Shown piece by piece: positions 14,628 to 22,991 of a DNA stretch of 47,867 nt (position 1 is the stretch's first letter; every line of letters starts with the position of its first letter). The DNA comes from Lachnospiraceae bacterium. GTDB lineage: Bacteria > Bacillota > Clostridia > Lachnospirales > Lachnospiraceae. The stretch covers positions 7,457-55,323 of the forward strand of contig JAUNPP010000004.1 in the NCBI GenBank assembly GCA_030536685.1, in the 5' to 3' direction. The translations under genes and the position numbers were made by a program. The notes beneath the pieces were generated by a model, which had not been told where the DNA came from, ran no database searches, and worked only from the letters and a program-made list of their open reading frames with translations.

Positions 14628-17054
14628 TCACTCGTACCGGGCATTTGTACCGGGCATTTGCTGCTCCGTCCGCTCAATGATTTCATCCTGCAGAGCCTTG
14701 CTTAAATTCCGGAAATGGTCGCTGTAGCCTGCCACGCGCACGATCAGATCCCTGTATTCATCCGGATGTTTCTGCGCCTGAATCAAAGTCTCACGGTCTA
14801 TTACATTAAACTGAATATGATGTCCGTCCAGATTGAAATAGGTACGAATCAGATTCGCCATCTGCGTAAGCCCATCTTCTCCGGCTACCGTCGAAGGAGC
14901 AAATTTCTGATTTAACAGCGTTCCGCCGGTACTTAAATGATCCATACGCGAAGCCGATTTGACAACGGCTGTCGGACCGCAGATATCCGCACCTTTTTCC
15001 GGTGAAATCCCCTCCGATACAGGCTTGCCGGCCAGCCGGCCATTGGGACTTGCCATCATAACCTCACCAAAATACACATGACAGGTCGTTGGCAGCATAT
15101 TGATGCGGTAGCTTCCCCCCTTCATGTTCGGACGTCCCGTTACGCTGTTATAATAGTAATCAAATATCTCCCTCATGATCTCATCCGCATAGGAATCATC
15201 ATTTCCATACTTGGGAGTACGGTTTTTCACAAGATTCAAAATCCGGTCATGTCCATTAAAATTGTCCTTAAGCGCCTCTAAAAGCTCACTCATGGTAAAT
15301 TTCCTGTGATCAAATACATTGTATTTTACAGCAGCCAGACAGTCTGTTATCGTACCAATCCCCACTCCCTGGATATAGCTGGTATTATAGCGGGCGCCTC
15401 CTGCATTGTAATCCTTTCCCCTGGCAATGCAGTCATTGGTCAGAATGGACAGAAACGGAACCGGCATATAATCGGCATAAATTTTCTCAATCACGTTATT
15501 TCCCCGCAGCTTGATCTTAAGAAACCACGAAAGCTGTGTCTTCCATGCCTCAAACACCTCATCAAAACTGCCAAATTCCTCTGCATTTCCGGTGTGAGGC
15601 CCCAGCTGGCGGCCGCTTACATGGTCGTAGCCGTCAAACAATGCCAGCTCAAAAATTTTCGGCAGATTGAAATATCCGGTCAGAATATATGCTTCATTGC
15701 CAAATGCGCCGGTTTCCACGCAGCCGCTGGTACCGCCTCTGCGCGCGTCCGCAAGACTCTTCCCTGCATTTAAAAGCTCCTGCACAATAGCATCCGTATT
15801 ATAAAACGCAGGCTGACCCCATCCTTTTCTGGAAATTTCACAGGCTTTTTTCAAAAATGCTGTCGGTGTTTTTCTGCTGATCTGCACGTTGGAGCTTGGC
15901 TGCAGAAGCTTCATTTCATCCATACATTCCAAAATCAGATAACTGACCTCATTTACGCCATCCTGCCCATCAGGTGTAATACCACCGGTATTGATATTGG
16001 CAAAATCCGTATAGGTGCTGCTTTCTTTCAAAGTAATTCCCACCTTGGGCGGTGCGGGCTGGTTGTTAAATTTGATCCAGAGGCATTCCAGAAGCTCAAG
16101 CGCCTGCTCTCTGCTCATCCTTCCATCCTCCACATCCTTTTCATAAAACGGATAGATATGCTGATCCAGTCTTCCCGGGCTGTACGCATCCCATGGATTT
16201 AATTCGCTGGTAACACCCAGATGCACAAACCAGTACATCTGCAGCGCCTGCCAGTAGGTCTGCGGACGGTGAGCCGGTACTGTACGGCAGTTTTCTGCAA
16301 TCTGCAAAAGCTCCTTTCTGCGGACGGCGTGCGTTTCGGCAGCCAGCTTCTCTGCGTAATCTGCATAACGCTCTGCCAGTATCAGAATCGCGTCGCAGGC
16401 AATTCCCATCGCCTTTAATTCCTGCTCCTTATTCAATGCTTCCGGGTCGTGAAGATAATCCAGCCTGTCAATTGCCGCCTGAATATCCTCCTTATGCTCC
16501 AAAAAGCCCTTATTATAGATATTTTCAGAACCAACCGTGTGCCCCGGTCCCCGCTGTTCCATAAATTCTGTAAAAATGCCGCTTTCATAGGCCGCCTTCC
16601 ACTCCGGCGTCATATGATCAAGGATTTTATGCCGGATCGAACGCTTCTCCCAGAACGGGATCATCTCCTTCTCCTGAAATTCATAATCCTCCTCTGCTAC
16701 CTTAAAGCTGATCAGCTCTCTGTCATTCATCACCTTCAGATCCTGCACGGTATGACAGCACAGCTCCGGAAATGTCGGGGATGCCTGCGGTCCGCTTCCC
16801 TTTTCTCCTACTATCAGTTCTCCTTCATTGATACAAAGCGTTTTATGTGCAAAATAATGCTTCAAGCACAGCGCACGCAGCTCGGGAACAGAAACCCTGC
16901 CTTCATATTCCCTGTAAACCTCCGTAAAAAGGCGCGCACGTTCCATATCAATATGAGCCTGTGTCTCAAGGCTCTGCTTCCTTAAACGGCGAATCCTCTC
17001 ATTCATTCCCCGTTCTCCAGCTTTCAATCCCTTAATCATTTCTCTCTCAGACAT
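14628..17054 (-). CDS. hypD: glycyl radical enzyme, probable trans-4-hydroxy-L-proline dehydratase
   Basis: An 808-residue glycyl radical enzyme. The radical Gly is residue 776 in VRVAGYSDHF. The thiyl Cys is residue 445 with Glu447 in GGTSGCVETGAFG. The stretches NNQPAPPKVGITLKESSTY, TDFANINTGG and EFMEQRGPGHTV match what I recall of hydroxyproline dehydratase (HypD), which turns trans-4-hydroxyproline into pyrroline-5-carboxylate. GGGGGAGG fixes the start, which overlaps the activase stop by eight bases. No pyrroline-5-carboxylate reductase gene is adjacent. The C-terminus is extended by an 11-12 base duplication (TACCGGGCATTTG twice on the plus strand). Another dehydratase of the same clade is the main alternative. 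Confidence 0.85.
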   Translation of the reverse strand: MSEREMIKGLKAGERGMNERIRRLRKQSLETQAHIDMERARLFTEVYREYEGRVSVPELRALCLKHYFAHKTLCINEGELIVGEKGSGPQASPTFPELCCHTVQDLKVMNDRELISFKVAEEDYEFQEKEMIPFWEKRSIRHKILDHMTPEWKAAYESGIFTEFMEQRGPGHTVGSENIYNKGFLEHKEDIQAAIDRLDYLHDPEALNKEQELKAMGIACDAILILAERYADYAEKLAAETHAVRRKELLQIAENCRTVPAHRPQTYWQALQMYWFVHLGVTSELNPWDAYSPGRLDQHIYPFYEKDVEDGRMSREQALELLECLWIKFNNQPAPPKVGITLKESSTYTDFANINTGGITPDGQDGVNEVSYLILECMDEMKLLQPSSNVQISRKTPTAFLKKACEISRKGWGQPAFYNTDAIVQELLNAGKSLADARRGGTSGCVETGAFGNEAYILTGYFNLPKIFELALFDGYDHVSGRQLGPHTGNAEEFGSFDEVFEAWKTQLSWFLKIKLRGNNVIEKIYADYMPVPFLSILTNDCIARGKDYNAGGARYNTSYIQGVGIGTITDCLAAVKYNVFDHRKFTMSELLEALKDNFNGHDRILNLVKNRTPKYGNDDSYADEIMREIFDYYYNSVTGRPNMKGGSYRINMLPTTCHVYFGEVMMASPNGRLAGKPVSEGISPEKGADICGPTAVVKSASRMDHLSTGGTLLNQKFAPSTVAGEDGLTQMANLIRTYFNLDGHHIQFNVIDRETLIQAQKHPDEYRDLIVRVAGYSDHFRNLSKALQDEIIERTEQQMPGTNARYE

Positions 17055-18024
17055 TTTTACCTCCCCCGATTACTACATTGGAAACCCCGTTTCTGCGAAG
17101 TATTTCTGCAAACATCTCCATCTGCTCTGCAGACGGAGTATAGAAATCCTTCCCTTTATACTGTCGTCCCAGCTGCTGATATTTACCGCTTCCAGCAGCA
17201 TGATACGGCAGTAGATTTACCTGTGTATAACGAATCTTCTTATCCTTTAAAAATGCTGCAGTCCGCTCCATATGCTTTTCAGTGTCATTTACACCTCCAA
17301 TCACCGGCATCCGAATCCAGATATCCGTTCCGGTCTCCGGCAGATCTGCAGAAAGCTTTTCAAGATTCTCAAGCGGCAGCGCCGCCTCACAGCCCAGCCA
17401 TTTTCGCGCATCTTCCTCTTCAAACAGCTTAATATCATACAAAAATGTATCTGTCCACGGAAGCACACGCAAAATCCGTTCATATTTTACGGCTCCGCAG
17501 GTATCAATTGCAAGCTGCATTCCCCGCTTTTTGATCTCTTTTGCCAGGTTTTCCACATACTCCATATCCTGCGCCAGCACTTCTCCACCGGACAGAGTAA
17601 TTCCACCTCCTGACTGTTCATAAAATGCCCTGTCCTTTTCCAGCTCTTTTATCAGATCTGATGTCCTATACTGCTTTCCGGACAAAGCTCTTGCATTCTG
17701 TATACAGAAATCGAGACAGGTTTCGCAGCCTGTACAAAGCCGGCTGTCTGTCACCGGATGTTTCCGGCATTCTTTTTCCTCTAAAAATCTTCCACCCGCT
17801 TCCATCGTAACCGCATGCTCCGGGCACACATCAGCGCAGCTGCCGCATCCGCTGCATTTTTCCGGATAGAGCAGAAGCTCCTGTGCAAATGACTGCGTCT
17901 CCGGATTATGACACCAGGCGCACGTAAGCGGGCAGCCTTTAAAAAAGACGGCAGTGCGAATCCCCTTTCCGTCATGAATCGAATATTTTTGTATATTTGT
18001 AATATAAGGCGTTCTGTTTTTCAT
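17047..18024 (-). CDS. glycyl-radical enzyme activating enzyme (radical SAM)
   Basis: A 325-residue radical-SAM activase that abstracts hydrogen from Gly776 of the adjacent enzyme. The SAM cluster motif is CPLTCAWC at residues 31-38. Two ferredoxin-type clusters follow (CSGCGSCADVCP and CTGCETCLDFC), as usual for activases outside the pyruvate formate-lyase group. The start at 18024 is preferred. An upstream frame to 18207 is open, but it contains a perfect-looking promoter and repeat DNA, so the extra 61 residues are probably not translated. The activase is first in the operon and overlaps the dehydratase gene. Confidence 0.92.
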   Translation of the reverse strand: MKNRTPYITNIQKYSIHDGKGIRTAVFFKGCPLTCAWCHNPETQSFAQELLLYPEKCSGCGSCADVCPEHAVTMEAGGRFLEEKECRKHPVTDSRLCTGCETCLDFCIQNARALSGKQYRTSDLIKELEKDRAFYEQSGGGITLSGGEVLAQDMEYVENLAKEIKKRGMQLAIDTCGAVKYERILRVLPWTDTFLYDIKLFEEEDARKWLGCEAALPLENLEKLSADLPETGTDIWIRMPVIGGVNDTEKHMERTAAFLKDKKIRYTQVNLLPYHAAGSGKYQQLGRQYKGKDFYTPSAEQMEMFAEILRRNGVSNVVIGGGKNV

Positions 18025-18069
18025 TAATTTTTCCAGTACCTTCCTTCCGATTTCTATCCTTATCTGATT

Positions 18070-18098
18070 AGTGTAATTTTCTCTTTCCAAAATGTCAA
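18070..18098 (-). promoter_or_regulatory. promoter of the activase-hypD operon
   Basis: Minus-strand TTGACA (18093-18098), 17 bases, TACACT (18070-18075). The transcript would start near 18063, about 39 bases before the chosen activase ATG at 18024. Confidence 0.7.
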
Positions 18099-18136
18099 GC
18101 GCCCGCCTCCCACAGTTCACGGTAAACACACGCTTT

Positions 18137-18452
18137 TCCAGCATCCGTTGCACCTGCAAAGTATTGCAAGACTGCGGCGGCGAAATTAAAGTAATATCCT
18201 GTGGCAAGACTGCGGCGGCGGAATTACAGTAATATCCTGTGGCAAGACTGCGGCGGCGGAATTACAGTAATATCCTGTGAAAGGGACCATAGAGAACGCC
18301 GGTACTTAACGATCGGGCTGTCTGAAAGACAGTTCGAGAGTTTAGTTCCGCTGCGTTCGATCAGAGCGAGAGCGAGTCCCCGAACAGGATATTACTGTAA
18401 TGGAGCCTTCACAGCCTTTTATAACAATAAAATAAACTGTTATAAAAAGCAT
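18137..18452 (+). repeat. 141-bp TIR element, copy 1, with amplified left arm
   Basis: The core (18261-18401) has perfect 18-bp terminal inverted repeats (18261-18278 and 18384-18401). A 38-bp unit holding the left arm occurs three times in tandem (18168-18205, 18206-18243, 18244-18281), the first copy degenerate. To the right, TTTTATAACA...TGTTATAAAA forms a hairpin. To the left, TTTTCCAGCATCCGTT is shared with copy 2 at 29.3 kb. It fills most of the divergent spacer between the hypD operon and the transporter. An open frame across it is a property of the repeat, not a supported protein. Confidence 0.85.
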
Positions 18453-18637
18453 TCATTCCGCTTCTGAACAGATAGTTTAAATACAAGCGAAAAAACCCTC
18501 TGTTTTCGGCATTTCTGTCTATTTTTTCTTTTCTAATTGAACACATTCGTGAATTATGTTAATTTTATATCACGAAGCTGCAGCTCTTTGTACGAATTAA
18601 CAAGATAAAGGCGCATTGTGCGTCAGTGGAGGATAAC

Positions 18638-20032
18638 ATGAAAAAAGTTCAAATTGCAGGAGCAATTTTATCCATTGCAGTCTTATTTGGAATGTTTCTG
18701 GTACCCGAAAGCATTGGGCTGAGCCGGCAGGGAATTAACACGCTTGGTGTACTGATCGCGGTTATCATCGCACTGGTTACAGAACCGATTTCCATTGGTA
18801 TCACCTGTATACTCGGTGTTGCATTAATGGTCATTTTCGGAGTATATCCCAACATCTCGGGAGCCCTTAGCGGATACACCAATCATATTCTTTTTTTTGT
18901 ACTGGTATCATTCGGTATTTCCGAAGCGATTGCAAAGGTTCCTTTGTCGAAACGGCTTCTTGTATTTATGATCCGGATTTTCGGAGCGAAAAGTGAACGA
19001 GTTTTACTGGCATTGATGTTAAGTGCCGCAACAATGTCTTCTATCATGTCAAATGTAGCGACAACTGCTGTGCTTGTAACGGTTGTACTTGATTTTCTCA
19101 GAGTATATAAGGATGCGGATGCCCGCTCGCACAGTGCCAAAGCATTTATGATCGGACTGCCGATTGCCAGTATGCTCGGAGGAATGATCACTCCTGCGGG
19201 AAGCCCTTTAAATATTCTGGGACTTGATTGTCTGCAGAAGGAGGCCGGGATCACCGTCAATTTTGTTCAGTGGATGCTGATTGGTACTCCCGTCGCAATT
19301 GTGATGCTTTTATTTTCCTGGTTTGTCATTATACGAGTATTTAAGCCTGCGCCGATCGATAAGGCCTCTACAGATGCCTATCTTGCAAGCCTCAATATTC
19401 CGTCTCACTTTGATTTTCATGAAAAATATGTAACCTTTATTGTTTGCTGTATGTTCTGCCTGTGGATACTTTCCTCATGGTTTCCGGTTCTGAATATCAC
19501 AGTTGTGGGAACGGTCGGATTTACCTTTTTATTTCTCCCCAGACTGGGCGTGCTGGAATGGAACAGATACAGCAAAAATGTCAGCTGGGCCTCCTACTTT
19601 CTGATTGGAACCATGATGTCGCTTGGCAGCGCGTTGAGCGCCAACGGCGTCAGCGGATGGCTTGTAGACATGTTCTTCTCCGGTAAAATGAATCTGTCAC
19701 TGCCGTTTGTTATTCTGCTGATTGGCATTACCGTATTCCTGATGCTGATTCCGATTCCAATCGGCCCCGCACTGATTTCCATGCTGGGAGCTCCATTTGT
19801 CGGACTTGCGGTATCCTGGGGAATCTCACCTGTCGTACTGATTATGACACTGGTGTTATGCGCAGCCAACTGCTTCCTGCTTCCGCTGGACACGGTTCCG
19901 CTTTTAACCTACGCTACCGGAACCTACAAAATGAGCGATATGCCCAAAGTATCCATTATCATCCAGCTTGTACTGGCTGTACTGCTGGCTTTGTGGCTGC
20001 CTGTCAGCCTCGGAATCCTTGGATTTATATAG
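18638..20032 (+). CDS. DASS/SLC13-family anion transporter
   Basis: A 464-residue polytopic permease of the divalent anion:Na symporter family. It has about 11 hydrophobic segments. Two inverted halves each carry a substrate/cation loop: MSNVATTAVLV near residue 145 and ITPAGSPLNILG near 185, then PIPIGPALISM and LLPLDTVPLLTYATG. Members move succinate, malate, citrate or sulfate. The start at 18638 is set by GTGGAGG; the GTG four codons upstream lies inside that site. It is divergent from the hypD operon, so uptake of a related carboxylate is possible, but the substrate is not readable. A strong terminator follows. Confidence 0.88.
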   Translation: MKKVQIAGAILSIAVLFGMFLVPESIGLSRQGINTLGVLIAVIIALVTEPISIGITCILGVALMVIFGVYPNISGALSGYTNHILFFVLVSFGISEAIAKVPLSKRLLVFMIRIFGAKSERVLLALMLSAATMSSIMSNVATTAVLVTVVLDFLRVYKDADARSHSAKAFMIGLPIASMLGGMITPAGSPLNILGLDCLQKEAGITVNFVQWMLIGTPVAIVMLLFSWFVIIRVFKPAPIDKASTDAYLASLNIPSHFDFHEKYVTFIVCCMFCLWILSSWFPVLNITVVGTVGFTFLFLPRLGVLEWNRYSKNVSWASYFLIGTMMSLGSALSANGVSGWLVDMFFSGKMNLSLPFVILLIGITVFLMLIPIPIGPALISMLGAPFVGLAVSWGISPVVLIMTLVLCAANCFLLPLDTVPLLTYATGTYKMSDMPKVSIIIQLVLAVLLALWLPVSLGILGFI

Positions 20033-20046
20033 CTGATATAAACAAC

Positions 20047-20079
20047 AAAAAAGCCTGTTTTGAACTGCAGGCTTTTTTT
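20047..20079 (+). terminator. terminator of the transporter gene
   Basis: AAAAAAGCCTG pairs with CAGGCTTTTTTT, an intrinsic terminator 15 bases after the stop codon. The following 20081-20209 has a TATAAT-like -10 (20096-20101) and three near-copies of ATGCACTTTTTC. Confidence 0.85.
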
Positions 20080-20209
20080 GATATCTATATTCTGTTATAA
20101 TGCAGTCAAAAGAGTTTTCATGCACTTTTTCAGTAACTTTTTTATGCACTTTTTCATGCACTTTTAAAATAAACAGGTAACCTATCCTGTTATCCACGGA
20201 GGAACTGCC

Positions 20210-20788
20210 ATGACTACATTACATACCATTTATCGATTTATCTGCCGCGATGTCATCACCCGCGGAGTCCGTATGCGCTCCTACCTGGTGGAGGAAAATC
20301 AGTTTTTTCTTCGTATCTTTCCTTCAGCATTGATAAACACCTACAGCAAACTTTTAAATCCGGCGCATCCGGATTTCGATGCCAACAGCCTGCGCATACT
20401 GGCAGATGGAGATAATAAAGCTCAGTCGCAGCGATTGTACCTGACCAGCTATTTTCTTGCAAATCCGGCTTCCATAGAAGCACTGCAGCAGAACTGTAAC
20501 AGCTTCCTTTCTGAATACTTCTCCATCATCAACTGGGAGAACTATCTCTCAGTCATGCAAGAGTGGCTTCGCACCATCCCCGCAGGGCCGACAGATTCCC
20601 CGGAATTTTTATCAGACAGTTCTCTGATCCGCTATCTGGAAAATGCCTGCCGCTCCTTTACGCAGTACCCGGTTCTGATGAGCTGGATGATTCTGGATGC
20701 GGTCTCCACCAATCCTCAGGATATTCATGCCCTGTATTCCGTATACTACAACTGGAAGAACGCGTCTTCCGGGCTGCAGATACGGTAA
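20210..20788 (+). CDS. uncharacterised 192-residue protein
   Basis: Not recognised as a known family. It begins MTTLHTIYRFICRDVITRGV after a good GGAGG site. It is predicted soluble and largely helical, with Tyr- and Trp-rich segments (FSIINWENYLSVMQEWL, YPVLMSWMILDAVS). The stop codon falls inside the first unit of a 30-bp tandem repeat. In another frame that repeat continues as AADTVNNQL and AADTVNSQL, so a recent frameshift may have shortened the C-terminus. It sits at the head of a block of poorly known genes, facing two small coupled genes. Confidence 0.65.
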   Translation: MTTLHTIYRFICRDVITRGVRMRSYLVEENQFFLRIFPSALINTYSKLLNPAHPDFDANSLRILADGDNKAQSQRLYLTSYFLANPASIEALQQNCNSFLSEYFSIINWENYLSVMQEWLRTIPAGPTDSPEFLSDSSLIRYLENACRSFTQYPVLMSWMILDAVSTNPQDIHALYSVYYNWKNASSGLQIR

Positions 20789-20850
20789 ACAATCAGCTTA
20801 CAGCAGCAGATACGGTAAACAGCCAGCTTACAGCAGCAGATACGCTGAGC
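20776..20850 (+). repeat. 30-bp tandem repeat, 2.5 copies
   Basis: Units at 20776-20805, 20806-20835 and a partial one at 20836-20850, each starting GCAGATACG. The upstream gene stops in the first unit. In another frame the array encodes repeated AADTVN-QLT peptides. Confidence 0.85.
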
Positions 20851-20898
20851 AAAGCTTTTAATGGCTGATACAACGGACCTGCCTCCATCAGCAGGTAC

Positions 20899-21207
20899 TT
20901 ACGCACAGCGTAAGCCAGGCCTGCTGATCATCATTTTACTGTCTGCATCAATTGACATAACCGTTACCGAACCATTTTTCCGGTTCACTTTAAACTGGTA
21001 CCGTAAACCGATTTTCTGATTCACGTAAACGAATGACCTTTTACAGCCATATCGAACATACAGCTGCTGCATAAACTCTGACTGTAATCCCTGATAGGCA
21101 TTTCTTACCACACACTCAATATCTGAATATTGATATACAGAAAGCAAACTTAAATTTTCATTTCCACCCTTTCCTGAAAAGGAATAAACATTTCTCCAGC
21201 TGATCAT
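20899..21207 (-). CDS. uncharacterised 102-residue protein
   Basis: Starts MISWRNVYSFSGKGGNENL and ends ISRPGLRCA. The middle, YVRYGCKRSFVYVNQKIGLR, is basic and beta-rich. The ATG at 21207 overlaps the stop of the upstream small gene (ATGA) and has AGGAGG before it, so the two are translationally coupled. No membrane segment or known motif is seen. The role is unknown. Confidence 0.6.
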   Translation of the reverse strand: MISWRNVYSFSGKGGNENLSLLSVYQYSDIECVVRNAYQGLQSEFMQQLYVRYGCKRSFVYVNQKIGLRYQFKVNRKNGSVTVMSIDADSKMMISRPGLRCA

Positions 21208-21467
21208 AACAAACCTCCTGAAAAATAGTGCAGACAAGCCGCTGCAAAACAAAGTGCCTTTCCCGCTTCTTCACCGGAATATTCATATTCTTCCAGTATT
21301 TTCAAAAAGCCTTCATCTTCACAAACAGATGAACCAAAATTTTCACTGTTCATAAACTCTTTTAAATCCCCATTAAACAGTACTGAACGAATTCCCGTAC
21401 AAATTCTCTGTTCTTTTTCTTCTTTCCGTTCTCTTTTTTCCCTTTTTTCTGCAGCTGTCTTTTCCAT
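21204..21467 (-). CDS. uncharacterised 87-residue charged protein
   Basis: Starts MEKTAAEKREKRERKEEKEQ, a highly charged helix, then an acidic, more globular part (FLKILEEYEYSGEEAGKAL) with a hydrophobic end. The start is fixed by GGAGGAGG seven bases upstream; an upstream in-frame ATG at 21548 lacks such a site. It overlaps the following gene by four bases. The charged N-terminal helix resembles in style that of the coiled-coil protein at 24.7-25.1 kb in the same block. No family was recognised. Confidence 0.6.
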   Translation of the reverse strand: MEKTAAEKREKRERKEEKEQRICTGIRSVLFNGDLKEFMNSENFGSSVCEDEGFLKILEEYEYSGEEAGKALCFAAACLHYFSGGLL

Positions 21468-21625
21468 ACCCTTACCTCCTCCATAAACCGATATCTCAAA
21501 TATTTCCTTATCTGATTCTATTTTAACATTTAAGTATGGGGGAGACAACTGCGCACTTTTTTTATTCGTCTGTTCCTAAAACAGGCATTATATGCAGATT
21601 TTTCCATATTTCTGTTCCTGTCATA

Positions 21626-21654
21626 TGGTCAATCGGAACACACTGTGGTATAGT
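21626..21654 (+). promoter_or_regulatory. candidate promoter of the WYL-domain gene
   Basis: TGGTCA (21626-21631), 17 bases, TATAGT (21649-21654), about 80 bases before the start at 21735. The -10 is good and the -35 weak. Confidence 0.4.
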
Positions 21655-21734
21655 GAAGACAGAAAATACCCGGTATCTGCAAAGGCAGAAGCCTTCTCAT
21701 ATCCGGGGACAGATTTAAAAAGGGGGGATTTTTC

Positions 21735-22991
21735 ATGGCTTTTTCAAATCAGGGAAGCAGTGACAATAAACAGCATATCAACCTCAGCTGTCAGGCCTGG
21801 GAGATCATCAACTATGACCGATACCGTTTTTTTGTAAATACCACGCAGTCCAGCTCTGACAGAACAGATCAACAGGCTTCTGCAGATAACTGCCAGCAAC
21901 AGGCTTCTACGGATAACTGCCAGAGGCAGTCTTCTGCAGATAACAGCAAAAAACAGGCTTCTGCAGATAATAACCAGCTGCCGCTTTCTACATTTTTAAA
22001 CCGGATTTTTCATAATTTTTATGAAACAGCGAATGCATCGCTTTCTTTGTATGAGGAAAATTACGCAGAAAAACTGCGGGAACTGCTTGCTGATGTGAAA
22101 TCCGGGGAAACCGGAGAATGCAGTGCATGTACGGAAGCTCTGATCCAAAAGCTGACAGATACTTATATCAAAACGATTCAGGACAAACATAAAAAACTGT
22201 TCCGGGGAAACAGCGCCAAATTCCGGCTGAACAATGAAAATTTCGCTTACCTGACTGATCCGGACTCAAACTGCAGGGAAGATCATTTTTATTCCAGTAT
22301 CGGACAATATCTGAAAGCACTTTTTGAAGAGTATGCCTCGCTCACCCATCTGCAGCGGGATCAGATTTATTATCGCCCTGTTTTTGAAAAGGTCGAACAG
22401 GCCTTTAATACACGAACAGCACTGCACGTAACCCACTTAAACGGCCTTCAGTTTGAATTTAAACCCTACGCCATTCTGAACGATCAGACGTCCACCTTTC
22501 ACTATCTCATCGGCTATTCCACGCCGTTAAATATGAGTGTTGATTACGATGTGACTCATCAGAAGATTCCCTGTCAGTCGCGCCCCGCCTGCTTTCGGAT
22601 TTCCAACATCCGGAAAATCGACCTGCTGCGAAGAAAGAGCGGCAAGCTGACCGCCAAACAGACAGAAGAGCTGGAACAGGTATTGCATACAAATGGGCCG
22701 CAGTTCATGACAGATGCCACACATGAAATCCGCATCCGGCTTACTCCGAAGGGAATCATGCACTACAACTACCAGCTTACCCTGCGTCCGTCCTATGATG
22801 AGATCATTGATGGAAACATCTATGTATTTCACTGCTCTGAACGACAGATTGAATACTACTTTCTCAGTTTTGGAGACGATGCTCTTATCCTGGAACCAAA
22901 ACGGCTTCAGCAGCACTTTGAAAAAATATATCAAAGTGCCGCTAAAGCCTATCAGGACGCAGAAAACACTCCTGCCTCAATCACTTTTTAG
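21735..22991 (+). CDS. WYL-domain protein with repeat-bearing N-terminus
   Basis: 418 residues. After a short start comes a low-complexity insert of four nine-residue repeats (QQASADNCQ type) from a 27-bp DNA repeat. Then follows a helical segment, LPLSTFLNRIFHNFYETANAS, seen before WYL domains in related proteins. The C-terminal half looks like a WYL domain plus extension (HYLIGYSTPLN, RISNIRKIDL, YYFLSFGDDALILEPKRLQQ). WYL domains commonly sense nucleic acids or nucleotides and occur in regulators of defence and mobile DNA. No clear winged helix is visible. AAAGGGGGGA supports the start. Its stop overlaps the convergent gene by 11 bases. Confidence 0.7.
   Translation: MAFSNQGSSDNKQHINLSCQAWEIINYDRYRFFVNTTQSSSDRTDQQASADNCQQQASTDNCQRQSSADNSKKQASADNNQLPLSTFLNRIFHNFYETANASLSLYEENYAEKLRELLADVKSGETGECSACTEALIQKLTDTYIKTIQDKHKKLFRGNSAKFRLNNENFAYLTDPDSNCREDHFYSSIGQYLKALFEEYASLTHLQRDQIYYRPVFEKVEQAFNTRTALHVTHLNGLQFEFKPYAILNDQTSTFHYLIGYSTPLNMSVDYDVTHQKIPCQSRPACFRISNIRKIDLLRRKSGKLTAKQTEELEQVLHTNGPQFMTDATHEIRIRLTPKGIMHYNYQLTLRPSYDEIIDGNIYVFHCSERQIEYYFLSFGDDALILEPKRLQQHFEKIYQSAAKAYQDAENTPASITF
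21870..21977 (+). repeat. 27-bp in-frame tandem repeat, four units
   Basis: Four contiguous 27-bp units (21870-21896, 21897-21923, 21924-21950, 21951-21977) encode nine-residue Gln/Ser/Ala/Asp/Asn-rich repeats in the WYL protein. Because the period is a multiple of three, unit gain or loss keeps the frame. Confidence 0.9.

Noticed and set aside
18025-18207. N-terminal extension of the radical SAM activase
   Set aside because: The extension overlaps a near-consensus promoter (TTGACA, 17, TACACT) and repeat DNA. Family members start near MKNRTPYITNIQ.
18201-18467. Open frame across the 18.3-kb repeat, with a similar frame at 29161-29469 on the other strand
   Set aside because: Both frames lie within the 141-bp repeat, the similarity is at DNA level, and no ribosome-binding site or known domain is present. 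They are by-products of the element.
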